In this document: positions 25,761 through 34,521 of the stretch, piece after piece
Position numbering within the stretch: position 1 is the stretch's first letter
Layout of the letters: each line of letters opens with the position of its first letter
Origin: an uncultured Chitinophagaceae bacterium
GTDB lineage: Bacteria; Bacteroidota; Bacteroidia; Chitinophagales; Chitinophagaceae
Assembly: GCA_937858715.1 (NCBI GenBank)
Contig: CALLZY010000112.1
Span: 1 to 64,000 of the forward strand
Reading direction: 5' to 3'
Length of the DNA: 64,000 nucleotides
Position numbers and translations under genes: made by a program
Notes under the pieces: model-generated
What the model was told of the DNA's origin: nothing
The model's input: only the letters and a program-made list of their open reading frames with translations
Databases searched by the model: none

Positions 25761-27041
25761 ATGAATTTTAGCGACATACTCTCCCTGGCGTTTCGGTCTG
25801 TTCGCAGCAATAAGTTGCGGACAGGGATTACTGTAGCCATTATTGCTTTCGGTATTATGGCCCTTGTCGGCATTATTACAGCCATAAAGGCCATGAATCA
25901 AAAATTTACTGAGAGCTTCTCTACAATGGGTGCCAATGCCTTTACTATCCGTTATAAAGAAAGAAATATAAGGATAGGCGGCGGCGGAAATAATGCGGAT
26001 ATTAAGCTGACGAAGAAAGGTTCCAGAAAAGAAAAGAAATCAAATCTTGGGAAAATTCTTACGAAGGATGAGGCTGAACTGTTTGTAAAGCGTTTTGACT
26101 TTCCTTCTGTTAAGAGTGTTTCGATTTTTGGCAACCGCAATAATATTGTTTCCTACAAAAGCAGAAAGACAAGCCCGAATGTGATGATGTTTGGTGGTGA
26201 TGAGAATTACCTGGCACTTAACGGTTTCAATATTCAGTCAGGAAGAAACCTGAACAGGATGGATGTGAGTACTGGCAGAAATGTGTGCCTGATAGGATAT
26301 GATGTTGCAAAGAAAATGTTTACCGAAGGCCCTGAGAGGGCAGTAAATGCGGTCATAAGAATCAACTCTATCCCATATAGGGTGCTGGGTGTGCTGGAGA
26401 GCCGCGGATCCACTTTTGGTTTCAGCAGGGATAATGTGGTGATCACAACGTATGAGAATATCGACAGGAATTTCCCATCAGGTTTTTCTTATGTAATTGC
26501 CGTAATGACCAATGACCTTCGTGTTGTGAATGAGGCGATGGGAGAGGCGGAGGGCAGTTTCAGGGCTATTCGCAAATTGACCACTACCGAGGATAATAAT
26601 TTCGTTATAGACCGTAGCGACAGTGTAGCTGAAAAGGCGATGAACAGCCTTGGATTTTTGACAATCTCAGCTACTGTTATCGGTCTTATTACCCTGATAG
26701 GGGCAGCCATTGGTCTGATGAATATCATGCTGGTTTCAGTATCAGAAAGAACAAGAGAAGTAGGACTGGTAAAGGCCATAGGCGGTCAAAGAAAGATGGT
26801 GAGCCGCCAGTTTCTCACTGAGGCGGTAATAATCAGTCTTCTGGGTGCTGTTTTTGGTATTGTATTGGGCATTTTTGTTGGAAATCTTTTTTCTATAGTT
26901 CTGAAGACAGGTTTTGTTGTACCCTGGGGTTGGGTTTTTTATGGCATATTGATATGCACTGTTGTAGGGTTGCTGGCAGGGTTGTATCCGGCACTGAAGG
27001 CGGGGAAGTTAAACCCTATTGAAGCATTGAGATATGAATAA
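25761..27041 (+). CDS. MacB/FtsX-type ABC transporter permease
   Basis: A 426-residue permease. An N-terminal helix follows the conserved AFRSVRSNKLRTGIT, a periplasmic core domain spans about residues 50-300, and three C-terminal helices include SERTREVGLVKAIGGQ and the terminal GLYPALKAGKLNPIEALRYE. This matches the MacB_PCD plus FtsX layout with high similarity to the LolC/MacB group. No ATPase gene is adjacent, so it must share one encoded elsewhere. The ATG at 25761 is the family start; the upstream in-frame TTG is not. Confidence 0.88.
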   Translation: MNFSDILSLAFRSVRSNKLRTGITVAIIAFGIMALVGIITAIKAMNQKFTESFSTMGANAFTIRYKERNIRIGGGGNNADIKLTKKGSRKEKKSNLGKILTKDEAELFVKRFDFPSVKSVSIFGNRNNIVSYKSRKTSPNVMMFGGDENYLALNGFNIQSGRNLNRMDVSTGRNVCLIGYDVAKKMFTEGPERAVNAVIRINSIPYRVLGVLESRGSTFGFSRDNVVITTYENIDRNFPSGFSYVIAVMTNDLRVVNEAMGEAEGSFRAIRKLTTTEDNNFVIDRSDSVAEKAMNSLGFLTISATVIGLITLIGAAIGLMNIMLVSVSERTREVGLVKAIGGQRKMVSRQFLTEAVIISLLGAVFGIVLGIFVGNLFSIVLKTGFVVPWGWVFYGILICTVVGLLAGLYPALKAGKLNPIEALRYE

Positions 27042-27254
27042 TGTCAGGGTGAAGGCTGATGAAAATAATAGCAGGGGGTATTCTAAATCAATTTATTATT
27101 AAAGTAGCTGTTTCGTATAAAAAAATGCTTACCTTGACAGCCCTATTTCAAAAAAAACCGGATAGGGCGGGGTTCTTTTTAGAAAGTTTTTTCTTAGCAT
27201 TGTAGCTCCGAATCAGGATATGTATTTAATCTTTTAAAACTAAAAACAAATATC
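27042..27254. other. Intergenic region before exbB
   Basis: The 213 bases hold a weak hairpin (CCCTAT / ATAGGG around 27141-27168) and a TACCTTGA sequence at 27130, a poor match to a -7 box. No open frame of interest is present. Confidence 0.4.
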
Positions 27255-28112
27255 ATGGCAGAGATTAAGCCCACTGCACCAGTTAAGGCCGCAACAGTTC
27301 AGGCAAAAAAAAGCAGCAATCTTATTTCCTGGGTTGCTCCGGTTGTTTGTATTATCGCAGGTTATGCAATTTGGCGTTTTATGATGGGAAACCCCGACGG
27401 ATTTTCGCAACCAGACCCTAAAGGTGGATTTTGGCCTCATCACCTGAAACCAAAAGGTGCCTTTAACAGGATTTATGAAGGTGGTATTATTGTACCATTG
27501 CTGATTGGTATGTTTTTAATGGTGGTTGTTTTTTCTATTGAGCGTTACCTTACAATCCGTAAGGCTTTGGGTAAAGGTTCAATCGCTGATTTTGTACGTA
27601 AAGTACAATATCACCTGGCAAACCGCAATGTGGACGCAGCCCTTCAGGAATGCGATAAGCAAAAAGGTTCAGTAGGAAATGTAATGAAAGCCGGCCTGCA
27701 CCGCTATAAAGAAATGATTACTGAAAGCAATCTGAACACAGAACAGAAAGTTTTGGCTATACAAAAAGAAGTAGAAGAAGCTACAGCATTGGAACTTCCT
27801 ATGTTGCAAAAAAACCTGGTGTTCCTTTCTACAATTACATCAGTGGGTACACTTATCGCCCTGTTGGGTACGGTAATGGGTATGATTCGTTCATTCGCTG
27901 CTCTTGGTGAAGAAGGCGGTGGCGGTTCTGCTACAAACGATCTGGCGGTTGGTATCTCTGAAGCCCTGTACAACACGGCCCTTGGTATTGGTACATCGGC
28001 AATTGCCCTCATTATGTACAACGTATTCACTACCAAGATTGATTCTATCACCTACGGAATAGATGAATCAGGTTTTACCCTGACACAAAGTTTTGCTTCA
28101 CTGTATAAATAA
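27255..28112 (+). CDS. exbB: MotA/TolQ/ExbB proton-channel protein
   Basis: A 285-residue inner-membrane protein with three helices (about residues 25-42, 78-98 and 195-265 region). The TolQ/ExbB core GTLIALLGTVMGMIRSFAAL and the following GTSAIALIMYNVF helix are clear. With the two ExbD proteins and TonB downstream it forms the proton-driven motor that energises outer-membrane TonB-dependent receptors. Confidence 0.92.
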   Translation: MAEIKPTAPVKAATVQAKKSSNLISWVAPVVCIIAGYAIWRFMMGNPDGFSQPDPKGGFWPHHLKPKGAFNRIYEGGIIVPLLIGMFLMVVVFSIERYLTIRKALGKGSIADFVRKVQYHLANRNVDAALQECDKQKGSVGNVMKAGLHRYKEMITESNLNTEQKVLAIQKEVEEATALELPMLQKNLVFLSTITSVGTLIALLGTVMGMIRSFAALGEEGGGGSATNDLAVGISEALYNTALGIGTSAIALIMYNVFTTKIDSITYGIDESGFTLTQSFASLYK

Positions 28113-28176
28113 TACAGAAGGCAAGATTTGTATGGAAAAAAGAAACATATTCATCTAATAGTAAACTGATATAATC

Positions 28177-28833
28177 ATGCCAAGTGTTAAAATGCCAAGG
28201 AAAAGCACAGTTGTTGACATGACCCCGTTTGTGGATGTGTCTTTCCTGATTCTTACGTTTTTTATCATGGCGACCAAGTTCAAGCCACCCGAATCAGTGG
28301 ATATAAAAACTCCTGGTTCAGTGCTGTCGCAGGAATTGCCTACTCATAACGCCGTGATGATTTCTTTTGACTCTTCAAACAGGGTGTTTTTCACTGTTTT
28401 GTCAGAAAAAGACGATTCCAAATATGAAGCTATCATCACTAATATCAACACCACTCAGAATTTGGGTTTGAGCGATGCTGAAATGAAGCAATTCAAGAAA
28501 GTTTATATGACGGGAGTACCTTTTGCTAATTTGAAAGAATTGCTGAATACACCCGAAAAAGATCAAAAACCTTCTGAATGGCCCGGTATCCCCTATGCTG
28601 ATTCAACAAATAACCAACTTGAATGGTGGGTTAGGGCAGCCAAAGAAGCTTTTCAGGGTGAAAAACTCGATTTCCTGATTAAGGGTGATGGTCATTCAAA
28701 ATATCCGGCTTTTGCAGGGGTTATGGATGCACTTAAGAAAAACGACCAGTTGAAATATCACCTGGTAACATCTCTTGAGGGAATTCCAAACGGTTCCGAA
28801 CTGGATAGACTGGAAGCAAGGAAAAAACAGTAA
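28177..28833 (+). CDS. exbD: ExbD/TolR biopolymer transport protein, first copy
   Basis: A 218-residue protein with a single N-terminal helix carrying the proton-path aspartate in MTPFVDVSFLILTFF. A periplasmic domain follows, with a long insertion (about residues 75-150) and a C-terminal KYPAFAGVMDALKK segment. It is one of two non-identical tandem ExbD proteins, a common Bacteroidota arrangement. Confidence 0.9.
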   Translation: MPSVKMPRKSTVVDMTPFVDVSFLILTFFIMATKFKPPESVDIKTPGSVLSQELPTHNAVMISFDSSNRVFFTVLSEKDDSKYEAIITNINTTQNLGLSDAEMKQFKKVYMTGVPFANLKELLNTPEKDQKPSEWPGIPYADSTNNQLEWWVRAAKEAFQGEKLDFLIKGDGHSKYPAFAGVMDALKKNDQLKYHLVTSLEGIPNGSELDRLEARKKQ

Positions 28834-28863
28834 ACAGATTAATTAATTTAAAAATATTCTTTT

Positions 28864-29508
28864 ATGGCTAGTATAGAAGAAGGTGGCGATAGCGGACATA
28901 AGAAAGGGCCAGGTGTAAAAAAAGCCAAGAAATTATCTACCCGTGTGGATATGACGCCCATGGTGGATTTGGGTTTTCTCCTGATCACATTCTTTGTATT
29001 TACTGCTACAATGAGCAGTCCGACAGCCCTTGACCTTAACATGCCCAAAGATGTTAATGACGATAAGGATAAAACCGAGGTTAAGCAGTCAAGTACTCTT
29101 ACCATCATGCTGGGGAAAGGCAACCAGGTATATTATTATGAAGGTATGCTCGAAGTAACTGAAAGCAAGAATAACTTCAAATCTTCAAACTTTAAGGATA
29201 TAAGGAAGGTAATACTTGATAAGAAAAAAGATGTTATAAGCCGTGGTAAAACAGACCTTACGGATCCTCAATGTATTGCGGAAAGAAAGCAAGCTGAAAA
29301 AGATGGTGATCCTGATTGGGAAAATGCCTGTCTTGCTATGGATTTTGTAGTGGTAATCAAACCTGATAAAGACGCCACATATAAAAATGTAGTGGATATT
29401 CTTGATGAAATGACAATTAACCAGGTGAAGAGGTACGCAATGATAAAAATTGAAGACGTAGAGGTGGAACTTATCAAGAAAACAGAAGAGTCTGCAGGTA
29501 TAAAATAA
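28864..29508 (+). CDS. exbD: ExbD/TolR biopolymer transport protein, second copy
   Basis: A 214-residue paralogue of the preceding gene. The aspartate helix is MTPMVDLGFLLITFFVF, preceded by a Lys-rich N-terminus. The periplasmic part ends KNVVDILDEMTINQVKRYAMI. The two copies probably form a heteromeric ExbD component. Confidence 0.9.
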   Translation: MASIEEGGDSGHKKGPGVKKAKKLSTRVDMTPMVDLGFLLITFFVFTATMSSPTALDLNMPKDVNDDKDKTEVKQSSTLTIMLGKGNQVYYYEGMLEVTESKNNFKSSNFKDIRKVILDKKKDVISRGKTDLTDPQCIAERKQAEKDGDPDWENACLAMDFVVVIKPDKDATYKNVVDILDEMTINQVKRYAMIKIEDVEVELIKKTEESAGIK

Positions 29509-29565
29509 TTTGACATTGCTTGTGGAATAGCATTCCATAGGCATCTTATTAAAAACGCTTAGTTA

Positions 29566-30408
29566 ATGGAAGCAAATAAAATACTAGGAGCCGATGTTCT
29601 TGATATCCTGTTTGAGGGCAAGAACAAAGACTATGGTGCTTACGAGTTAAGAAAGTCCTACAATCGCAGAATACTCCGTGCATTGCTCATCACGGCTTCA
29701 ATTGCGGTATTGGCATTAGGTGCTTCACTTCTTTCCAGTGCTGTAAGCGGCAGTAAGAAGAAGGCGAAAATATCGAAGGAGATGACAATTCAGGAGATTA
29801 AACAGGAGGAAAAGAAACCTCCGGTTGCACCACCGCCACCTCCTCCGCCTCCTCCTAAAACAGAACCTCCAAAGGTTGAAATGAAGGCGTTTACTCCTCC
29901 GGTTATTAAAAAGGATGAAGAAGTGGAAAAGCCACCTGTTACCCAGAAAGAACTGGAAGATGTAAAAATTGATGTAAAAGACCAGGAAGGTGTTAAAGAT
30001 GAGGGTAAAGTAGAAATTGTAAAACCACCAGAAGCTGAAAAGCAAATCGTTGAAGAAAAGAAAGAAGAACCAGACGAGAATAAGGTGTTCGACAAAGTGG
30101 AGATTGAAGCCGGTTTTCCTGGTGGCGACAGCAAATGGAGGCAATATCTTGAAAGAAGCCTTAACCCCAATGCCCCGGTTGATAATGGTGCGCCAGAAGG
30201 GACTTACACTACTGTAATTCAGTTTATCGTGGATAAAGAAGGCAACATAAGTGATGTTCGTCCGCTTACAAACCACGGCTATGGAATGGAAGAAGAAGCT
30301 ATGAGGGTTATCAGGAAAGGTCCGAAATGGACGCCTGCCATCCAGAATGGCCGCCAGGTAAAAGCTTATCGTAAGCAGCCTATCACATTCCAGGTTCAGG
30401 GTGAATAA
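29566..30408 (+). CDS. tonB: Energy transducer TonB
   Basis: A 280-residue protein. A cytoplasmic N-terminal segment (residues 1-40) contains FEGKNKDYGAYELR, and one membrane helix spans about 44-64. A proline/lysine/glutamate-rich spacer with a nine-proline run and many EKPP-like units extends to about residue 180. The C-terminal TonB domain ends with the typical GRQVKAYRKQPITFQV. It is the last gene of the exb operon. Confidence 0.92.
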   Translation: MEANKILGADVLDILFEGKNKDYGAYELRKSYNRRILRALLITASIAVLALGASLLSSAVSGSKKKAKISKEMTIQEIKQEEKKPPVAPPPPPPPPPKTEPPKVEMKAFTPPVIKKDEEVEKPPVTQKELEDVKIDVKDQEGVKDEGKVEIVKPPEAEKQIVEEKKEEPDENKVFDKVEIEAGFPGGDSKWRQYLERSLNPNAPVDNGAPEGTYTTVIQFIVDKEGNISDVRPLTNHGYGMEEEAMRVIRKGPKWTPAIQNGRQVKAYRKQPITFQVQGE

Positions 30409-30430
30409 TTCAACACAATAACATAATTCT

Positions 30431-30463
30431 AAAATCCTTCCCGGTGCCGGGAAGGATTTTTTG
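30431..30463 (+). terminator. Strong rho-independent terminator after tonB
   Basis: A 14-base perfect stem AAAATCCTTCCCGG / CCGGGAAGGATTTT with a two-base centre is followed by TTG and TTTTT. Confidence 0.9.
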
Positions 30464-30487
30464 TTTTTATAGCATCTGTTCCGTTCC

Positions 30488-30495
30488 TAATTTTG
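30488..30495 (+). promoter_or_regulatory. -7 promoter box directly before mnmE
   Basis: TAATTTTG fits TAnnTTTG and ends five bases before the mnmE ATG at 30501, so the transcript is probably nearly leaderless. Confidence 0.5.
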
Positions 30496-30500
30496 AATAA

Positions 30501-31880
30501 ATGAATAAATTATCTGGCTGGGATGATACAATCGTTGCTTTAGCAACTCCGGGCGGTATTGGTGCTATCGGTGTCATAAGGCTTAGTGGTAAGAATGCGC
30601 TTACCATTGTCAACAGCCTGTTTCCTTCAAAAGACCTGGATAAACAACCCTCGCATACCATCCATGTCGGATTGATGAAGGATAACGAAAAAACTATCGA
30701 TGAGGTAGTTGTTTCACTTTTCAAGGCACCGAAATCTTATACTGGCGAAGATGTTGTTGAAATCGGTTGTCACGGCTCACCTTTTATCCAGCAGGAAATA
30801 ATAAACACTTGTGTAAAGAATGGGGCAAGGCTGGCAAAACCGGGAGAGTTTACACAAAGAGCTTTTTTGAATTGTAAACTGGATCTGGCACAGGCCGAAG
30901 CAGTTGCAGACTTAATAGCTTCTAACACGGCGGCATCGCAAAAGGCTGCACTGCATACAATGCGGGGGGGCTTTTCGCACCATCTGAAGGAATTGAGGGA
31001 ACGCCTGATTACATTTTCGGCGCTGATAGAGCTTGAGTTGGATTTCTCACAGGAGGATGTGGTGTTTGCCGACAGGGAGCAGTTTTTTACCCTTATTGAT
31101 GAACTGGGAAAATCTACAAACCAGTTACTGCAATCTTTTTCTTTAGGAAATGTAATTAAGAACGGTGTTAGTGTTGCTATAATTGGCAGGCCCAATGCAG
31201 GCAAATCAACACTCCTGAACAGTTTGCTGAATGAGAACCGTGCCATTGTAAGCGAAATACCCGGCACTACCCGTGATACCATTGAGGAAGTAATCAATAT
31301 TGACGGGATACTTTTCCGTCTTATAGATACAGCAGGGATAAGGCATCACACTGCTGATGTAATCGAGAATGAAGGTATGGAGCGGAGTTTAGAGAAAATG
31401 AAACAGGCCGATTTGGTCCTTTTTTTATTTGATGTTGAAGACTGTGAAAAAGAAGTATTCTCACAGCTTGCCGCCTTCAGGCAAATAGCAGGAAATGTAA
31501 TTGCAGTTGCCAATAAAACGGACAAATTTGAAATTACCAAAGCAAGAAATAAGTTTTCGGACATTGAAGGGGTGATATTCATCTCTGCTAAGCTAAACCA
31601 GCATACTGAAGTACTTAAAGAAAAGATGGTGGAATCTGTATTAGAGGGAAAAGTACAAACTGAAGATACTGTTATCACCAATGCCAGGCATTACCATGCC
31701 CTGAAAGAAGTATCAAAATCGCTGGCTGAGATAAAAGCAGGGCTAAACAATCACCTTCCTGGTGATTTGCTTGCCTTAGACATCAGGCGGTGCCTGCACT
31801 ACCTGGGCGAAATAACCGGCGAAATAACAAACGACGATCAGCTTGATTATATTTTTTCAAAATTCTGTATCGGAAAGTAA
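30501..31880 (+). CDS. mnmE: tRNA modification GTPase MnmE
   Basis: A 459-residue GTPase that, with MnmG, makes the 5-carboxymethylaminomethyl modification of wobble uridine in tRNA. The N-terminal folate-binding domain starts DDTIVALATPGGIGAIGVIRLSG. The G domain has GRPNAGKST, a DTAG switch and NKTD. The C-terminus is the invariant FCIGK with its catalytic cysteine. Confidence 0.97.
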   Translation: MNKLSGWDDTIVALATPGGIGAIGVIRLSGKNALTIVNSLFPSKDLDKQPSHTIHVGLMKDNEKTIDEVVVSLFKAPKSYTGEDVVEIGCHGSPFIQQEIINTCVKNGARLAKPGEFTQRAFLNCKLDLAQAEAVADLIASNTAASQKAALHTMRGGFSHHLKELRERLITFSALIELELDFSQEDVVFADREQFFTLIDELGKSTNQLLQSFSLGNVIKNGVSVAIIGRPNAGKSTLLNSLLNENRAIVSEIPGTTRDTIEEVINIDGILFRLIDTAGIRHHTADVIENEGMERSLEKMKQADLVLFLFDVEDCEKEVFSQLAAFRQIAGNVIAVANKTDKFEITKARNKFSDIEGVIFISAKLNQHTEVLKEKMVESVLEGKVQTEDTVITNARHYHALKEVSKSLAEIKAGLNNHLPGDLLALDIRRCLHYLGEITGEITNDDQLDYIFSKFCIGK

Positions 31881-32128
31881 CCAAACTGATTCATTCGGGT
31901 CGAAAAAGGAAGACCCCGCCGCCCTAATACACCGACGGGTTATCAATCATTGTTTCGTTGAAAGATTTTGTTCTGAAGCTTGCCTTATTGTTTCCTGTCT
32001 GCTTGCCCGATTGCAGAAAGGGTAAGTTTCTGAAAGGTTTTTCAGGTCAAAATTATAACTGACAGTTTCTAAATTTCAGGTAGCTGTTTTTACTTTGTTA
32101 TTCCAGCCTTTTGTGGGTACTGTGGCAG
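31881..32128. other. Gap between mnmE and the exported-protein island
   Basis: A GGGTC / GACCC hairpin at 31897-31916 lies just after mnmE but lacks a T-tract. Otherwise I see no convincing gene or signal; the short open frame at 31843-32025 looks spurious. Confidence 0.4.
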
Positions 32129-32222
32129 CTTTACCCACCATTCGTCTTTACCTTGTTTGGGTTGTAGTGTTATCTTATTACCTGTAATAGTAATTTCCTA
32201 CTTCGTAAACAAGGAAGACTTT
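32090..32222 (-). pseudogene. Decayed extra copy of a domain from the neighbouring exported protein
   Basis: The minus-strand sequence at about 32129-32215 closely matches an internal part of the same gene (33049-33137). Translated, KVFLVYEVGNY and then TGNKITLQPKQGKDEWW correspond to ILFVYEAGNY and NGNQITLSPKNGKGEWW. The two parts lie in different frames because of a two-base length difference. The second part continues in frame for 35 codons after the TAG stop of the intact gene. It is therefore a broken third domain or the remains of a duplicated gene. Confidence 0.7.
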
Positions 32223-33865
32223 GGAGTCGTTGTTTCAAAGAAACAGCTTTGGTCATTAGCCCCGGGGCTTCCCTCCCGCATTGTATTATGTGTATGCTTC
32301 AGGCAAAGCGCATTGGCATTATTACCCTGCCAATATTCAATGGCAAACGGATAAGTTATTTTTTCTAGTTTTCTTTGGGATGTCTTCAGTTTTTTTATTT
32401 TTTTTTCAAGTGTGTTCCTTTTAGTTTCTGCACTCATTCCGTTATTAATGCTGCTCACACTCCATTCTTCGTTCGCACCTTTTAGCGGGGTAATGGTAAG
32501 CTGATTACCATTTACCGTATAAGTACCGCTTTCGTACTGCAATACATTTACAGGGTTGGTGGCAACCGCAGATGCTGCGTTGTAAATAAATTGGTAAGTG
32601 CCATCTGTGTTGAATTTGTATTGATATATCCAAAACCCGCCAGTATGCATTCCGCTCATACTTCCATAAGCAGCGCCGTGTTTTTCCAGTGACTGTCCTT
32701 CCCATATTTTCCCTGCAATCGGAGAATTGATCACATTATTCGATATTGGATCTTTAAGTTGAGCAACAGTACTTGATAGTTCTTTATTCTCGGAAGCTGT
32801 TTTAAAACCCGGCGGATTATCAATCAACGAATTATTTAATCCCCTTGATTTATAACGGTATTCCTGTACACCTGCATTTTTACCGTCTTTCCCATCTCGT
32901 TGGGTGGGTTTTGCTGTTCGCATCAAAAGAGTTATTTCATCATTGCCGATGTACGAAGCAAAATCAAACGTATAGGTTGTTTTCTCCAATTTATAATCCG
33001 TAGATGCCCTTACCAGCTTACCCCATTCGCTGGTTCGGCCGCTTACTGCTTTGCCCCACCATTCGCCTTTACCATTTTTAGGTGAGAGTGTAATTTGATT
33101 GCCATTTATGGAATAATTTCCTGCTTCGTACACAAACAAAATGTCTTTCACAGCTACCAGCCAGTCCTTTGCCCTGAAAGTATAAGTGCCATCAGTTTTA
33201 AACAAATATTCTCTGCGCATGTAGCCCCCGGTAAGTTGCGGAAAGCCGTTGGCATAGCCGCTTGATTCTGTATTGTAAAAAACCCACATACCCACTATAG
33301 AACTGTTACCGCTATTTGTATTTGCAGCGTTGTTGTTTGCAGAAGTATTTGCGGAAACTTTTGCTAGTGCTAATGAATTGATAAATGCCAGCAATTCATC
33401 CTGATATTTGCTGGTGTTGGTCATTAGTACCACACTTACCATTTGACCGCCACCGGTAGCTGTTAGCAATGTTGCCACTCCTTGCTGTACACCGTCTGTA
33501 TAATTAGCAGTACCTGAAATTACATCCCAGCCATTTTCTTTGGAGGGCTCAAGTATTGTAGGGGCATCATTTACCTCTACCGAATTTTTTACTAATTTGT
33601 TCCAATCGCTGGTAAAGTTTTTATTTGCATCTGCATCGGTAGCGGCTGCTTTTGTTACAATAGCTATGGCATAGCTGCCGGTATTTTTATCTGATACTGA
33701 TAGTTGTACTCCTGCTTCGTTTTGTTGCTTCTGCCAACCTTTGGGTGCGGTAAAGCTTACCACATCAAAGGTTTGTTTTTGTGTATGTCCAGTGAAACAG
33801 ATTAGTAGGACTAAAAGAAAACAGAATAGCGGCTTAAGTATTTTCATTACTATATGTTTATTCAT
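32198..33865 (-). CDS. Exported protein with repeated lipocalin-like domains, function unknown
   Basis: A 555-residue protein; an ATG six codons in (33847) is an alternative start. A signal peptide ends near FTGHTQ. An N-terminal domain (about 30-185) resembles the whole 186-residue protein encoded just upstream: compare FTAPKGWQ with FTVPVGWQ. Two repeats then follow, starting IVGMWVFYNTES and IAGKIWEGQSLE. Each has a DGTYxF strand, a YExGxYxxNGNQxT strand and an xEW end, like small lipocalin-type barrels. No family name is certain. It starts 15 bases after the upstream gene and is probably co-transcribed. Confidence 0.7.
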   Translation of the reverse strand: MNKHIVMKILKPLFCFLLVLLICFTGHTQKQTFDVVSFTAPKGWQKQQNEAGVQLSVSDKNTGSYAIAIVTKAAATDADANKNFTSDWNKLVKNSVEVNDAPTILEPSKENGWDVISGTANYTDGVQQGVATLLTATGGGQMVSVVLMTNTSKYQDELLAFINSLALAKVSANTSANNNAANTNSGNSSIVGMWVFYNTESSGYANGFPQLTGGYMRREYLFKTDGTYTFRAKDWLVAVKDILFVYEAGNYSINGNQITLSPKNGKGEWWGKAVSGRTSEWGKLVRASTDYKLEKTTYTFDFASYIGNDEITLLMRTAKPTQRDGKDGKNAGVQEYRYKSRGLNNSLIDNPPGFKTASENKELSSTVAQLKDPISNNVINSPIAGKIWEGQSLEKHGAAYGSMSGMHTGGFWIYQYKFNTDGTYQFIYNAASAVATNPVNVLQYESGTYTVNGNQLTITPLKGANEEWSVSSINNGMSAETKRNTLEKKIKKLKTSQRKLEKITYPFAIEYWQGNNANALCLKHTHNTMREGSPGANDQSCFFETTTPKSSLFTK

Positions 33866-33880
33866 TTTAACGGCAGTGTT

Positions 33881-34441
33881 TTACATCATAGGTGCTGGTG
33901 CGGCCGGAGCAGCAGGCGCAGCTTTTCTTGCTCTTCCCTGGGTATTTTCTGGATTTGCTGTTTCCTCCAGTTCCATAGTTAATGTCGCCATAAATTGATT
34001 AAACTCGCCTACACACTCGTTGCTGGTGGTAAGCAACTGGTAGTACAAGGTTTGGCTGCCATTACTCAAAGAATAGAAATAGCTGTACACAGGTAGAATG
34101 TTTTGTGTACCGGTACCTTTTGAAAAGAAACTTGTTAATCCCCCGGCTTCGTATTTTGTAATAGCACTTGCTTGATTTTGATAGGTAATACCTCTGCTGC
34201 CATTTTTTGTTCTGTATGCCTGGTACTCTGCGGGTGTGGTAACAGATCCCCGTTTGGTAGCAGAAATAAAAATTTTGCAAACAGTTCCTTTTTTTGCAGG
34301 TTTTTCCAATGTTACGGCTTCTGTTGCAGTAGTCATCTGCCAGCCTACAGGCACTGTAAACGTTGCTTTTCCAAAAACTTCCTGGGCCTTTACTTGAAAT
34401 AGCGACAGGAGTAATAAACTTGTAAGAGTAATTGTTTTCAT
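33881..34441 (-). CDS. Small exported protein, function unknown
   Basis: A 186-residue protein with a signal peptide cleaved near VKAQ (residue 19). The body resembles the N-terminal domain of the downstream 555-residue protein, and the last 20 residues are an Ala/Pro tail. It heads a two-gene unit. Its upstream region has a conserved block also found before the lipoprotein gene at 37870. Confidence 0.7.
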   Translation of the reverse strand: MKTITLTSLLLLSLFQVKAQEVFGKATFTVPVGWQMTTATEAVTLEKPAKKGTVCKIFISATKRGSVTTPAEYQAYRTKNGSRGITYQNQASAITKYEAGGLTSFFSKGTGTQNILPVYSYFYSLSNGSQTLYYQLLTTSNECVGEFNQFMATLTMELEETANPENTQGRARKAAPAAPAAPAPMM

Positions 34442-34460
34442 TTTTTATTTTTTTTTGCTG

Positions 34461-34521
34461 TAAAAGTATTTTATTGTGATGCTTTCGCCTATCGTTAAAA
34501 ACAATGATTTTTAGAATCATT
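34461..34521 (-). promoter_or_regulatory. Shared regulatory block, copy A, with dyad
   Basis: On the plus strand it begins TAAAAGTA; by my alignment 33 of the first 44 positions match copy B at 37889. It contains ATGCTTT and TATC at the same offsets. It ends in the dyad AATGATT (34503-34509) / AATCATT (34515-34521). Read on the minus strand, TACTTTTA resembles a -7 box but there is no -33 TTTG, which fits an activator-dependent promoter. Confidence 0.6.

Noticed and set aside
27141..27168. CCCTAT/ATAGGG hairpin before exbB as terminator
   Set aside because: The stem is short and the loop long; the T run begins several bases later.
31897..31916. GGGTC/GACCC hairpin after mnmE as terminator
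   Set aside because: No T-tract follows and the stem is only five bases.
31843..32025. Short plus-strand frame after mnmE
   Set aside because: It starts inside mnmE, has biased composition and no domain-like features.
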